Below the pieces are notes generated by a model that worked only from the letters and a program-made list of their open reading frames with translations, ran no database searches and was not told where the DNA came from. 64,000 nucleotides of DNA from positions 62,001 through 126,000 of the forward strand of contig NZ_SUNI01000005.1 of the NCBI RefSeq assembly GCF_005048225.1, given 5' to 3'. Below are positions 35,893 through 44,615 of the stretch, in pieces (position 1 is the first letter of the stretch; the number at the start of each line of letters is the position of its first letter). The position numbers and the translations under genes were made by a program. This stretch comes from Paracoccus gahaiensis. GTDB lineage: Bacteria; Pseudomonadota; Alphaproteobacteria; Rhodobacterales; Rhodobacteraceae.

Positions 35893-37080
35893 ATGCTCAA
35901 AGGAATCGTTGGACTTCTGGCGGGTGCCGCGGCACTGGCCCAGCCCGCTGCGGCCCAGGGAACCGATCCGGTGCTGATCCGCGCCGCCGTGTTGCGGGTG
36001 GACGATCCGGGCCTGCCGCCGATCTCGCGGCTGGATCTGCCGCCCGAGGATCTGGGCTTTGCCGGCGCCCGGCTGGCAATCGAGGACAATGACACGACCG
36101 GCCAGTTCATGGGTCAGGATTTCGAGGCCGTCGAGGTGACAGCCAGCCCCGACACCGCCGAGGCCGAAATGGCCAGGCTGCTGGACGAGGGGTTCGAGTT
36201 CATCGTCGTGATGGCCGACGACGCCATCACGCTGGCGCTGGCCGATCAGGTGGGCGACCAGGCGATGGTCTTCAACGCCCTGGCGCGCGGCGACAACCTG
36301 CGCGGCGCCGATTGCCGCTTCAACACCATCCATGTCGCGCCAAGCCGCGCGATGCTGGCCGACGGCCTGGCGCAATTCCTGATGTGGAAGAACTGGCCCG
36401 ACTGGTTCCTGATCCACGGCAGCCATCCGCAGGATCAGGCCATGGCCGAGGCCTATCGCACGGCAGCTGCCAAGTTCGGCGCCCGCATCGTCGAGGAACG
36501 TCTTTACGAGGATACCGGCGGCGCCCGGCGCACCGACAGCGGCCATGTGCAGGTGCAGGCGCAGATCCCGGTCTTCACCCAACGGGCCGAGGATCATGAC
36601 ATCGTCATCACCGCCGACGAGGCCGATGTCTTCGCAGCCTACCTGCCCTATCTGACCTGGGATGCGCGCCCCGTCGCGGGCTCTGCCGGGCTTGTCCCGC
36701 GCAGCTGGCATCCGGCGATGGAGGCCTGGGGCGGGACCCAGTTCCAGTCCCGCTTCGAACGTCTGGCCGAACGCCCGGTGCGCGAGGAGGATTATCAGGC
36801 CTGGCTGTCCCTGCGCATCCTGGGCGAGGCCGCGACCCGCGCGCAATCGGGCGATCCCGAGGTCCTCAAGGAGTTCATCCTCGGCGACGATTTCGACGTG
36901 GCGGGCTTCAAGGGTCAGGCGCTGACGGTCCGGGACTGGGACCATCAGGTCCGCCAGCCGATCCTTCTGACCACGGGCGTTCTGACCACCTCGGTCAGCC
37001 CGCAGGAACAATACCTGCACCAGACCAGCCAATTGGACACGCTTGGCGTGGACCGTCCCGAAACCCAATGCCAATTCTGA
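35893..37080 (+). CDS. ABC-type substrate-binding protein of the PQQ alcohol dehydrogenase system
   Basis: The protein has 395 residues from ATG at 35893 (GGGAG about 8 bases upstream), with a signal peptide ending near residue 22. It resembles branched-chain amino acid (LivJ-like) binding proteins, but is the branch encoded with PQQ-dependent alcohol dehydrogenases. It is followed by a propeller, an acidic protein, an ABC ATPase and a permease. The real ligand is unknown; by analogy with PedA1A2BC of Pseudomonas putida a role in lanthanide supply is plausible. ATG at 35872 is an alternative start with poorer spacing. Confidence 0.82.
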   Translation: MLKGIVGLLAGAAALAQPAAAQGTDPVLIRAAVLRVDDPGLPPISRLDLPPEDLGFAGARLAIEDNDTTGQFMGQDFEAVEVTASPDTAEAEMARLLDEGFEFIVVMADDAITLALADQVGDQAMVFNALARGDNLRGADCRFNTIHVAPSRAMLADGLAQFLMWKNWPDWFLIHGSHPQDQAMAEAYRTAAAKFGARIVEERLYEDTGGARRTDSGHVQVQAQIPVFTQRAEDHDIVITADEADVFAAYLPYLTWDARPVAGSAGLVPRSWHPAMEAWGGTQFQSRFERLAERPVREEDYQAWLSLRILGEAATRAQSGDPEVLKEFILGDDFDVAGFKGQALTVRDWDHQVRQPILLTTGVLTTSVSPQEQYLHQTSQLDTLGVDRPETQCQF

Positions 37081-37088
37081 GAGGCGAC

Positions 37089-38060
37089 ATGAAACATCTG
37101 CTTTCTGCCACCACCGGACTTGCCCTGCTGATGGCCGCAGGCCCCGCCATGGCCAACCGCGTCTTCGTCAGCAACGAGCGCAGCAATGACATCACCGTCC
37201 TGGACGGCGAGACGATGGAGGTGATCGGCACCTATCCCGCCGGCAACCGCCCCCGCGGCATCACCATCAGCCCGGACGGGACGGAACTGTATGTCTGCGC
37301 CTCCGACGACAACCTGGTGCGCGTCTTCGACCCCGAGACGATGGAGGAACTGCACACGCTGCCCTCTGGTCCCGACCCCGAGCTGTTCGTGCTGCACCCC
37401 TCGGGCAACCCGCTGTTCATCGCCAACGAGGATGACAACATCGTCACCGTGGTGGATGTCGAAACCCGCGAAGTGCTGGCCGAGGTGCCGGTGGGCGTCG
37501 AACCCGAGGGGATGGGCGTCAGCCCGGACGGCAGCGTCGTCATCAACACGTCGGAAACGACGAACATGGCGCATTTCATCGACACCGAGACCTACGAGAT
37601 CACCTCCAACGTGCTGGTCGACAGCCGCCCCCGATTCGCGCAGTTCACCGCGGACGGGTCCAAGCTGTATGTCACATCCGAGATCGGCGGCACGGTCAGC
37701 GTGATCGACCCGGCGACGCAGGAAATCACCAAGAAGATCAGCTTCGAGATCCCCGGCGTGCTGCCCGAGGCGATCCAGCCGGTGGGCGCGCGCGTCACCT
37801 CGGATGGCAAGAAGCTGTATGTCGCGCTTGGCCCCGCCAACCGCGTGGCCGTGGTGGATGCCGAAACCGACGAGGTGCTCGACTATCTGCTGGTCGGCCA
37901 GCGCGTCTGGCAGCTGGCCTTCAACCCCGACGAGACGCGGCTCTACACCACCAACGGCAACTCGAACGACGTGTCGATCATCGATGTCGAGACGGACGAG
38001 GTGCTGCGCTCGGTCCAGGTGGGCCAACAGCCCTGGGGCGTCGTCGTCGCCCCCAACTGA
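37089..38060 (+). CDS. PQQ-dependent catabolism-associated beta-propeller protein
   Basis: The protein has 323 residues from ATG at 37089, with a signal peptide (about 1-22) and seven YVTN-type repeats (NDITVLDGETMEVIGTYPAG, DDNIVTVVDVETREVLAEVP and NDVSIIDVETDEVLRSVQVG). It is the propeller family that accompanies the ABC genes of PQQ alcohol dehydrogenase systems. It probably acts in the periplasm as a scaffold or binding protein. It lies 8 bases after the substrate-binding gene. Confidence 0.84.
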   Translation: MKHLLSATTGLALLMAAGPAMANRVFVSNERSNDITVLDGETMEVIGTYPAGNRPRGITISPDGTELYVCASDDNLVRVFDPETMEELHTLPSGPDPELFVLHPSGNPLFIANEDDNIVTVVDVETREVLAEVPVGVEPEGMGVSPDGSVVINTSETTNMAHFIDTETYEITSNVLVDSRPRFAQFTADGSKLYVTSEIGGTVSVIDPATQEITKKISFEIPGVLPEAIQPVGARVTSDGKKLYVALGPANRVAVVDAETDEVLDYLLVGQRVWQLAFNPDETRLYTTNGNSNDVSIIDVETDEVLRSVQVGQQPWGVVVAPN

Positions 38061-38085
38061 TCCCAACACCGGAGGAGAACACCCA

Positions 38086-38706
38086 ATGAATACCATCACC
38101 AAATTGATGTCCGGGGCCGCGCTGGCACTTGTCATGGCCGCCCCCGTCCTTGCCCAGGACGCCGAGGCACCCGCAGCCGACGCGATGGCCGGCGAAGAGG
38201 CCGAGGCCGGCACCCAAGCGGGCATGGCCACCGATCAGGCCGCCGAAGGCATGGATGACGACGACGACGATGATGATGATGATGACGAGGAGGAGACGGA
38301 AGAGAGCGAGGGCGTCTACGAGGCGGGTGCCATGCACGAATACGGTTTCTCGGGCCTTCTGGCGCGCGAGAACCGCAGCGACCTGGCCCCGCTGACGCTG
38401 GCCTCGGGTCAGCCGGTCTCGGGTGGCGAATACACGATCAAGTCGGGCGGCTACTATCGCATCAACATCGTGGCCGACGGCAGCCAGGAACTGGCCCTGT
38501 CGGGCGGCGATTTCTTCCGCGCCATCTGGATCAACGAGATCGTCATCGGGGATACCGAGGTCCGTCCCATGGGCATCCACAGCCTGGAATTCGACGCCGA
38601 GGGCACGGCGGTGCTCAGCTTCGTGGCGGTCCTGCCGGGGCGGTACACGCTGTCGGTGCCGGGATCGTCGGGGGACACGATGCAGGCGGTCTTCAACATC
38701 CAGTGA
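38086..38706 (+). CDS. Secreted protein with an 11-Asp tract, unknown function
   Basis: The protein has 206 residues from ATG at 38086 (GGAGGAG upstream), with a signal peptide (about 1-23). Residues 24-56 are Ala/Glu-rich, residues 57-67 are eleven consecutive Asp, followed by three Glu and further acidic residues to about 75. The C-terminal 120 residues look like a beta-rich cupredoxin-like domain (GYYRINIVADGSQELALSGG, LPGRYTLSVPG) without obvious copper ligands. I do not recognise a named family. An acidic secreted protein in a lanthanide-enzyme locus suggests metal binding, which is inference. Confidence 0.72.
   Translation: MNTITKLMSGAALALVMAAPVLAQDAEAPAADAMAGEEAEAGTQAGMATDQAAEGMDDDDDDDDDDDEEETEESEGVYEAGAMHEYGFSGLLARENRSDLAPLTLASGQPVSGGEYTIKSGGYYRINIVADGSQELALSGGDFFRAIWINEIVIGDTEVRPMGIHSLEFDAEGTAVLSFVAVLPGRYTLSVPGSSGDTMQAVFNIQ
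38254..38310 (+). repeat. GAY codon repeat encoding poly-Asp/Glu
   Basis: Eleven GAT/GAC codons in a row (38254-38286) are followed by GAG codons with few interruptions to about 38310. The trinucleotide repeat could change length by slippage during replication. Confidence 0.7.
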
Positions 38707-38710
38707 CCCC

Positions 38711-39436
38711 GTGACCGCCGCCGCGCTGCAGATCGACCATGTCAGCCACAGCTTCGGCGCCACGCAGGCGCTGACGGATGTGTCCCTGACCGTGCCGCGC
38801 GGCGGCTTCACCGCGCTTCTGGGGGTCAACGGGGCGGGCAAGACGACGCTCTTTTCGCTGATCACCCGGCTCTACAACAACCGCTCGGGCACCATCCGGG
38901 TCGGTGGGCATGACCTGCGGCGCGAGCCCTCGCGGGCGCTGGCCCGGCTTGGGGTCGTCTTCCAGAGCCGCGCGATGGATGCCGACCTGACGGTGCGCCA
39001 GAACCTGATCTATCACGCCAGCCTGCACGGCATCCCGGGGCGGCTGGCGCGGCCCCGGATCGACGAGGTGCTGGACCAGGTCGATCTGGCCGACAAGGCC
39101 GATGCCCGCGTCTCGGCCCTGTCGGGCGGGCAGTCGCGCCGGGCCGAGATCGCCCGCGCCCTGATCCACCGCCCCGACCTTCTGCTGCTGGACGAGGCGA
39201 CCGTGGGGCTGGACGTGAAATCGCGGGCCGAGGTGCTGGCCCTGACCCGCCGCCTGATCGCGCGCGACGGGGTCTCGGCCCTGTGGGCCACCCATATCAT
39301 GGACGAGATCGCGCCCGACGACGATCTGGTGATCCTGCACCGGGGCGAGGTGCTGCGCGCGGGCACCGCCGCCGCCATCGCCGGGTCGCAGGGCCTGACG
39401 CAGGCCTTCCTGGACCTGACCGGAGTGGCGCCATGA
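38711..39436 (+). CDS. ABC transporter ATP-binding protein of the PQQ alcohol dehydrogenase system
   Basis: The protein has 241 residues from GTG at 38711, four bases after the previous stop. It has Walker A GVNGAGKTT (about 38-46), signature LSGGQSRR, Walker B LLLLDEATVGLD and H-loop ATHIMDEI. It groups by context with ATPases encoded beside PQQ alcohol dehydrogenases. It overlaps the permease as ATGA, so the two form one ABC-2-type transporter. Confidence 0.9.
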   Translation: MTAAALQIDHVSHSFGATQALTDVSLTVPRGGFTALLGVNGAGKTTLFSLITRLYNNRSGTIRVGGHDLRREPSRALARLGVVFQSRAMDADLTVRQNLIYHASLHGIPGRLARPRIDEVLDQVDLADKADARVSALSGGQSRRAEIARALIHRPDLLLLDEATVGLDVKSRAEVLALTRRLIARDGVSALWATHIMDEIAPDDDLVILHRGEVLRAGTAAAIAGSQGLTQAFLDLTGVAP

Positions 39437-40257
39437 CCCATCCCACCGGATCGGCCCGCGGCTGGCTGACCGCCTTTATGGGCATCTCACGCCGCGAGAC
39501 GCTGCGCTTCATCAACCAGCGCGGCCGCTTCCTGGCGGCGCTGGTGCGCCCGCTGGTCTGGCTGTTCATCTTTGCCGCCGGTTTCCGCGCCGTGCTGGGC
39601 CTGTCGATCACGCCCCCCTATCAGACCTATGTCCTCTACGAGGTCTATGTGACCCCCGGCCTGGTCGCGATGATCCAGCTGTTCAACGGGATGCAATCCT
39701 CGCTGTCGATGGTCTATGACCGCGAGACGGGCGCGATGCGCACGCTGCTGGTCAGCCCCTTCCCGCGCTGGTTCCTGCTGGGGTCAAAGCTGATCGCCGG
39801 GGTGATCGTGTCGATCATCCAGGTCTTCACCTTTCTGGCGATCGCGTGGTTCTGGGGCATCCGGCCGCCGGTCTGGGGCTATGTCGCGGTGATCCCCGCG
39901 CTGATCGTCTCGGGGCTGATGCTGGGCGCGATGGGGCTGTTCCTGTCCTCGGCCATCCGCCAGCTGGAGAATTTCGCGGGGGTGATGAACTTCGTCATCT
40001 TCCCGATGTTCTTCGCCTCCTCGGCGCTCTATCCGCTGTGGCGGATGCGCGAAAGCTCGCCGCTGCTGCATGACATCTGCGCCTTCAACCCCTTCACCCA
40101 TGCGGTCGAGCTGATCCGCTTTGCGCTCTATCTTCAGGTCAACTGGACCTCGCTGGCGGTGGTCATGGGATGTTTGGCGGGGTTCTTCGGGGCGGCCGCC
40201 TTCATGTATGATCCCCAGAAGGGCCTTTGGGCCCGCAGGAAAGGAGGCCCTGCATGA
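39433..40257 (+). CDS. ABC-2 type transporter permease (PedC-like)
   Basis: The protein has 274 residues from ATG at 39433 and about six membrane helices. It has the ABC-2 features FNGMQSSLSMVYDRETGAMR and the late segment FNPFTHAVELIRFALYL. It resembles the alcohol-linked permease PedC of Pseudomonas. ABC-2 permeases are usually exporters, although an adjacent binding protein suggests import; the direction is open. Confidence 0.88.
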   Translation: MTHPTGSARGWLTAFMGISRRETLRFINQRGRFLAALVRPLVWLFIFAAGFRAVLGLSITPPYQTYVLYEVYVTPGLVAMIQLFNGMQSSLSMVYDRETGAMRTLLVSPFPRWFLLGSKLIAGVIVSIIQVFTFLAIAWFWGIRPPVWGYVAVIPALIVSGLMLGAMGLFLSSAIRQLENFAGVMNFVIFPMFFASSALYPLWRMRESSPLLHDICAFNPFTHAVELIRFALYLQVNWTSLAVVMGCLAGFFGAAAFMYDPQKGLWARRKGGPA

Positions 40258-40850
40258 TTCGTCCGACCCTGGCCGTGATGGCCCTGCTGGCAGCCGGCCC
40301 CGCCTTTGGCGCGGCGGGCACCGACCCCGACTGGCCTTGCATCCAGCGCAAGCAGCCCAACCTGTCCATGGGGCAGGTCTGGACCGGCCCGATCCCCGAC
40401 GAGGCCGCCATTGAGCTGGCCCGCGACCCGCAGATCGTCCGGCTGGCCGACCGGCTGGAGCAGCGCCGCCTGCCGATCGAGGAGGCCGAGGCAACCATCG
40501 CCGATTTTGCCGCAGATGCCGAGGACGGCCAGCTGGTGGCCCTGATGCAGGCGATCTTCGACCGGATCGAGCGCGACCGCAGCGCGCTGATCGCGGGCAT
40601 CGCCCGCTATGGCCAGTCGCAGCTGAGCCTGTCGCAGCGCATCGAGGAGCGCCGCGCCGAGATGGCCGCACTGGAGGCGGCCGAGAGCCCCGACTTCGAC
40701 GCCATCGACGCCGCCGAGGAGGCCTTGGACTGGGATCAGCGCATCTTCACCGAGCGCCAGCAATCGCTGACCTATGTCTGCGAGACGCCGGTCATCCTGG
40801 AACAGCGCGTCTTCGCCCTGGGCCGCGCCATCGTCAGCCATCTGGACTGA
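40254..40850 (+). CDS. Conserved secreted protein of the ABC operon, unknown function
   Basis: The protein has 198 residues from ATG at 40254 (AAAGGAGG upstream; overlaps the permease stop as ATGA). It has a signal peptide (about 1-20), one Cys near the mature N-terminus (WPCIQRKQPN) and one near the C-terminus (YVCETPVIL) that could form a disulfide. The middle is a long charged helix or coiled coil (about 95-165). No named family is recognised. It is the last gene of the operon and probably a periplasmic partner of the transporter. Confidence 0.7.
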   Translation: MIRPTLAVMALLAAGPAFGAAGTDPDWPCIQRKQPNLSMGQVWTGPIPDEAAIELARDPQIVRLADRLEQRRLPIEEAEATIADFAADAEDGQLVALMQAIFDRIERDRSALIAGIARYGQSQLSLSQRIEERRAEMAALEAAESPDFDAIDAAEEALDWDQRIFTERQQSLTYVCETPVILEQRVFALGRAIVSHLD

Positions 40851-40947
40851 CGGGGCCGGGCAAGGGTCCTGACGGAAGCGCGGGCCCTTCTCCTGCGGGC
40901 CGCGATGCGCTAGGCGACAAGCGGCTTTTGGGACAGGAGGATGGCGC

Positions 40948-41628
40948 ATGCTGCCGTGGATCGAGCTGGCATCGGCGGTGGCGCCGGGGGGCGACAGGTT
41001 GAGGCTGCTGCGCCGGGGCGACGAGTTCTCGATCCGCCTGCAGGGTGGCAACGAGCTGATGAACAGCCGGCTCGGTGGGTCCGAGGAGGCGCTGGCGACC
41101 CTGGCGCTGGACCGGCTGGCCGGCTGCCGCGCCCCGCGCGTGCTGATCGGGGGCTTGGGCATGGGCTTCACGCTGCGGGCCGCGCAGGCGGTCGCCCCGT
41201 CCGACGCCCGCCTGATCGTGTCCGAGATCCTGCCCGATCTGGTCGCCTGGGCCGGGCAGCACATGGCCCCGGTCTTCGGCACCTGCCTGTCCGATCCGAG
41301 GGTCGAGATGCGGCTCGGCGATGTGGGCGCGCAGATCGGTGCGGCGCCGGCGGCCTTCGACGCGATCCTGCTGGATGTCGATAACGGGCCGGGCGGGCTG
41401 ACCCGGCCCGAGAACGACGGGCTTTACGGCGAGGCGGGCCTTGCCGCGGCGCATCGGGCGCTGGCCCCGAGCGGCGTGCTGGCGGTCTGGTCGGCCGAGC
41501 TCGATGCGGGCTTCACAAGGGCCCTGACCCGATCCGGCTTCGAGGCCCGCAGCCACACGGTCCGCGCCGCCCGGGGCGGGCGCGGATCGCGCCATGTGAT
41601 CTGGATCGCGGTCCGGGCGAAGGGCTGA
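40948..41628 (+). CDS. Spermidine-synthase-like methyltransferase-fold protein
   Basis: The 226-residue protein has a Rossmann fold of the spermidine synthase type: RVLIGGLGMGFTLRAAQ as the nucleotide-binding loop, an acidic strand end (LIVSEILPDLVAW) and FDAILLDVDNGPGG with the Asp expected at the active site. It lacks part of the N-terminal beta domain of true spermidine synthases, so substrate and activity are uncertain. AGGAGG lies 7 bases before the ATG at 40948, which decides the start over the out-of-frame ATG at 40941. Confidence 0.75.
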   Translation: MLPWIELASAVAPGGDRLRLLRRGDEFSIRLQGGNELMNSRLGGSEEALATLALDRLAGCRAPRVLIGGLGMGFTLRAAQAVAPSDARLIVSEILPDLVAWAGQHMAPVFGTCLSDPRVEMRLGDVGAQIGAAPAAFDAILLDVDNGPGGLTRPENDGLYGEAGLAAAHRALAPSGVLAVWSAELDAGFTRALTRSGFEARSHTVRAARGGRGSRHVIWIAVRAKG

Positions 41629-41694
41629 GGCAGGCCGCCCCGGCCTTTGCCCCCGCAGCGGGCGGATCCGCCGGCGCCGCCCTGACCGCCGCCC

Positions 41695-44289
41695 TCATTC
41701 GGCGGCGATGCGCGGGCGATGGCCGGCGACAAGGGCCGCCAGTTCGGGCCGGCACGAGCCGCAATTGCTGCCCGCGCCCAGGCAGGCGCCCAAGGCCTCG
41801 ACGCTGTCCGCGCCCTCGGCCAGCGCGCGCAGGATGGTCGTGCGGCCCACATTGAGGCAGGCGCAGATCGTGGGGCCGGGATCGGGGCGGTCGGCGGGCG
41901 GGCGACCGGCCAGCGGATGGGCGTCGTCGCTGTCCAGAAGGCCCGCCAGATGGTCGCGCGAGAGCAGCACCGGGCCGGGCGAGACGAACAGCGCCGCCGC
42001 CAGCCTGCCGCCTTGGTGGAAGGCCATCCGGTGCACGCCCCGCAGCGGATCGCCCAACTGCATCGAGGGCGCGCCGAGGCCCAGCAGTCCCTGCGCCCAG
42101 TCCGACCAGTCGGGGGGCGTGGCGTCGCCCGCCATCTCGATCTGCCAGCCGCCGCGCAGGCGGGCGCGGGCCCAGTAGGCGCAGTCGGGCGTGACCTCGC
42201 GCGTGGTCAGCAGATAGCCGTGCCAGGCGGTGGCATGGCGGGTGACCGCAACCGGGGTCGACTTGCTGGCAGGCTGGCCCGAGACGGGATCGGTCAGCCC
42301 GGCCACCATCGCGTCGATGCGCCCGCTTGGCGCGGTCTGGCCGGTCCAGTGGATCGGCGCGAAGGGATGGCCCGGCGCCACGCGGTCGCTCACCAGGACG
42401 CGCAGGATCGCCCGGCCCTGCGGGCTGTTGACCCGGGCCAGATCGGCGGTGGACAGGTTCAGGCGGGCAGCGTCGTCGGGATGCAGCTCCAGATAGGGCT
42501 CGGCCAGATGGCGCGACAGGCGCGGCGACAGACCGGTGCGCGTCATCGTGTGCCACTGGTCGCGGATGCGCCCGGTATTGAGCAGCATCTGCCCCGGTTC
42601 TTGCGCGGGCAGGGCGGCGGTGACCGGCACCATCCGGGCACGGCCATCGGGCGTGTGGAAGCGACCCGTGCCGAAGAACCGCCCCCCCTGCTGCGCCGGC
42701 CCCTGCGGCCAGTGGATCGGGGCCAGCGCGTCGTAATCGGCGCCCTGCAGGTCCGAGATGTCGAAATCGCTGCCCAAGGCACCCGCCACGCCCGACAGCG
42801 CCGCATGCTCGGCAAAGATCTCGGCCGCCGAGGTCCAGTCGAAGCCCTCGAAACCCATGCGCCGCGCCACCTGCGCCACGGCCCACCAGTCGGGCCGCGC
42901 CTGTCCCGGCGGGGGCAGGGCGGCGCGCTGGCGGCTGATCAGGCGTTCGGAGTTGGTGACCGTGCCGTCCTTCTCGCCCCAGGCCGAGGCGGGCAGCAGC
43001 ACATCGGCCAGGCGGGCGGTGTCGGTGTCGGGCCAGACCTCGCTGACCACCGTGAAATCGCAGGCGGCGATGGCGCGGGCCACGCGGTCGGCATCCGGCA
43101 TGGTGACGGCGGGGTTGGTGTGGATGATCCACAGCGCCTTGATGCGGCCCTCTTCCACCGCGCGGAACATGTCCACGGCCTTGAGGCCGGGGCGGTCGGC
43201 CATGCGCGGCGCGTCCCAGAAGGTCTGGACCGCCGCACGGTGGTCGGGGTTCTCCAACTCCAGATGGCAGGCCAGCATGTTGGCCATGCCGCCGACTTCG
43301 CGCCCGCCCATGGCATTGGGCTGGCCCGTGACGCTGAAGGGGCCCATGCCGGGACGCGCGATCCGGCCCGTCGCCAGATGGCAGTTGAGGATCGCGTTCA
43401 CCTTGTCCGTGCCGCTGTCGGACTGGTTGATGCCTTGGGAATAGACGGTGACGGTTTTCTCCGTGCCGGCCCATAGCTCGAGAAACGCCGCCAGATCGGC
43501 GGGGTCCAGCCCGGTCGCCTGGACCGTGGCGCCGCGTGCGGCGGTCAAGGCGGCATCGAAGCCGGTGACATGTGGCAGGAAATCCGCGCTGGTCCGTTCG
43601 GTGTCGAAAAGGTGGCACAGAAGCAGGTTGAACAGATGCGCATCCGCCCCCGGCGCGATGGCCAGATGCAGGTCCGCGCCCTCGCAGGTGGCGGTCCGGC
43701 GGGGGTCGATCACCACGATCTTCATGGCCGGCCGCGCGGCCTTGGCGGCCAGGATGCGCTGATGCAGGACCGGATGGCACCAGGCGAGGTTCGAGCCGGT
43801 CAGGACGACCAGATCGGCCAGTTCCAGATCCTCGTAGAGGCCCGGCACGGTGTCGGTCCCGAAGGCGCGGCGGTGGCCCGCGACGGACGAGGCCATGCAC
43901 AGCCGGCTGTTCGTGTCGATATTGGCGCTGCCGATGAAGCCCTTCATCAGCTTGTTGGCGGCGTAGTAATCCTCGGTCAGCAGCTGCCCCGAGACATACA
44001 TGGCGACCGAATCCGGCCCGTGCTGGGCCACCGCATCCGTGAATCGGTCCGCGATCAGGTCCAGTGCCTGGCCCCAGGGGGCGTCCACCCCGCCGATTCG
44101 CGGGGCCAGCAGGCGCCCCGCGATGTCGACGGTTTCCCCAAGCGCGGCGCCCTTGACGCAGAGCCGCCCCCGGTTCGCCGGGTGATCGGGATCGCCCGCG
44201 ATCGCCAGTCCGCCCTTGCCGTCGGGCGTGGCCAGCACCCCGCAGCCCACGCCGCAATAGGGGCAGGTGGTCCGGACCGCGCCGCTCAT
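41695..44289 (-). CDS. nasA: Assimilatory nitrate reductase catalytic subunit
   Basis: The 864-residue molybdoenzyme has the N-terminal [4Fe-4S] motif CPYCGVGCGV (about 9-18), the bis-MGD domains of the NasA/NarB/NasC type and a C-terminal BFD-like [2Fe-2S] domain (CACLNVGRTT and GSNCGSCRPEL). It reduces nitrate to nitrite in the cytoplasm; in P. denitrificans the equivalent is NasC. It is the last gene of the nas operon and overlaps nirD by 4 bases. Confidence 0.93.
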   Translation of the reverse strand: MSGAVRTTCPYCGVGCGVLATPDGKGGLAIAGDPDHPANRGRLCVKGAALGETVDIAGRLLAPRIGGVDAPWGQALDLIADRFTDAVAQHGPDSVAMYVSGQLLTEDYYAANKLMKGFIGSANIDTNSRLCMASSVAGHRRAFGTDTVPGLYEDLELADLVVLTGSNLAWCHPVLHQRILAAKAARPAMKIVVIDPRRTATCEGADLHLAIAPGADAHLFNLLLCHLFDTERTSADFLPHVTGFDAALTAARGATVQATGLDPADLAAFLELWAGTEKTVTVYSQGINQSDSGTDKVNAILNCHLATGRIARPGMGPFSVTGQPNAMGGREVGGMANMLACHLELENPDHRAAVQTFWDAPRMADRPGLKAVDMFRAVEEGRIKALWIIHTNPAVTMPDADRVARAIAACDFTVVSEVWPDTDTARLADVLLPASAWGEKDGTVTNSERLISRQRAALPPPGQARPDWWAVAQVARRMGFEGFDWTSAAEIFAEHAALSGVAGALGSDFDISDLQGADYDALAPIHWPQGPAQQGGRFFGTGRFHTPDGRARMVPVTAALPAQEPGQMLLNTGRIRDQWHTMTRTGLSPRLSRHLAEPYLELHPDDAARLNLSTADLARVNSPQGRAILRVLVSDRVAPGHPFAPIHWTGQTAPSGRIDAMVAGLTDPVSGQPASKSTPVAVTRHATAWHGYLLTTREVTPDCAYWARARLRGGWQIEMAGDATPPDWSDWAQGLLGLGAPSMQLGDPLRGVHRMAFHQGGRLAAALFVSPGPVLLSRDHLAGLLDSDDAHPLAGRPPADRPDPGPTICACLNVGRTTILRALAEGADSVEALGACLGAGSNCGSCRPELAALVAGHRPRIAAE

Positions 44290-44615
44290 GCGACGCGTCG
44301 GATGGCGGAGGCGTCCAGCAAGATCCGCCCGCCCTCGACCCGCACGGCATGGGTGGCGACCGCCCCGCTGTCGGCGCCCTGCGCCTGCCCGGTGGCCATG
44401 TCGAAGACCCAGTTGTGCAGCGGACAGGTGACCGAGGCGCCGTGCACGATGCCCTCGGACAGGGGGCCGCCCTTGTGGGGGCAGCGGTCGTCCAGCGCAA
44501 AGACCCGGTCGTCGGCAGTGCGGAAGACGGCGACGCAGCCCTGCGGCGTGCGCACCACGCGGGCGCCTTGCGGGGGGATATCCGCCAGCGCGGCGATGTC
44601 GATGAAACGGCTCAT
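44286..44615 (-). CDS. nirD: Rieske-type ferredoxin / nitrite reductase small subunit
   Basis: The protein has 109 residues from ATG at 44615. It is a NirD-family Rieske fold, and both cluster-binding motifs are present (DRCPHKGGPLS and TCPLHNWVFD). It therefore probably carries a [2Fe-2S] cluster and shuttles electrons like NasG of P. denitrificans, unlike E. coli NirD, which lacks the ligands. Start and stop overlap its neighbours by 4 bases. Confidence 0.9.
   Translation of the reverse strand: MSRFIDIAALADIPPQGARVVRTPQGCVAVFRTADDRVFALDDRCPHKGGPLSEGIVHGASVTCPLHNWVFDMATGQAQGADSGAVATHAVRVEGGRILLDASAIRRVA

Noticed and set aside
36945..38231. 428-codon minus-strand frame opposite the propeller gene
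   Set aside because: It mirrors the repeats of the real plus-strand YVTN propeller and has no start-site or domain support.
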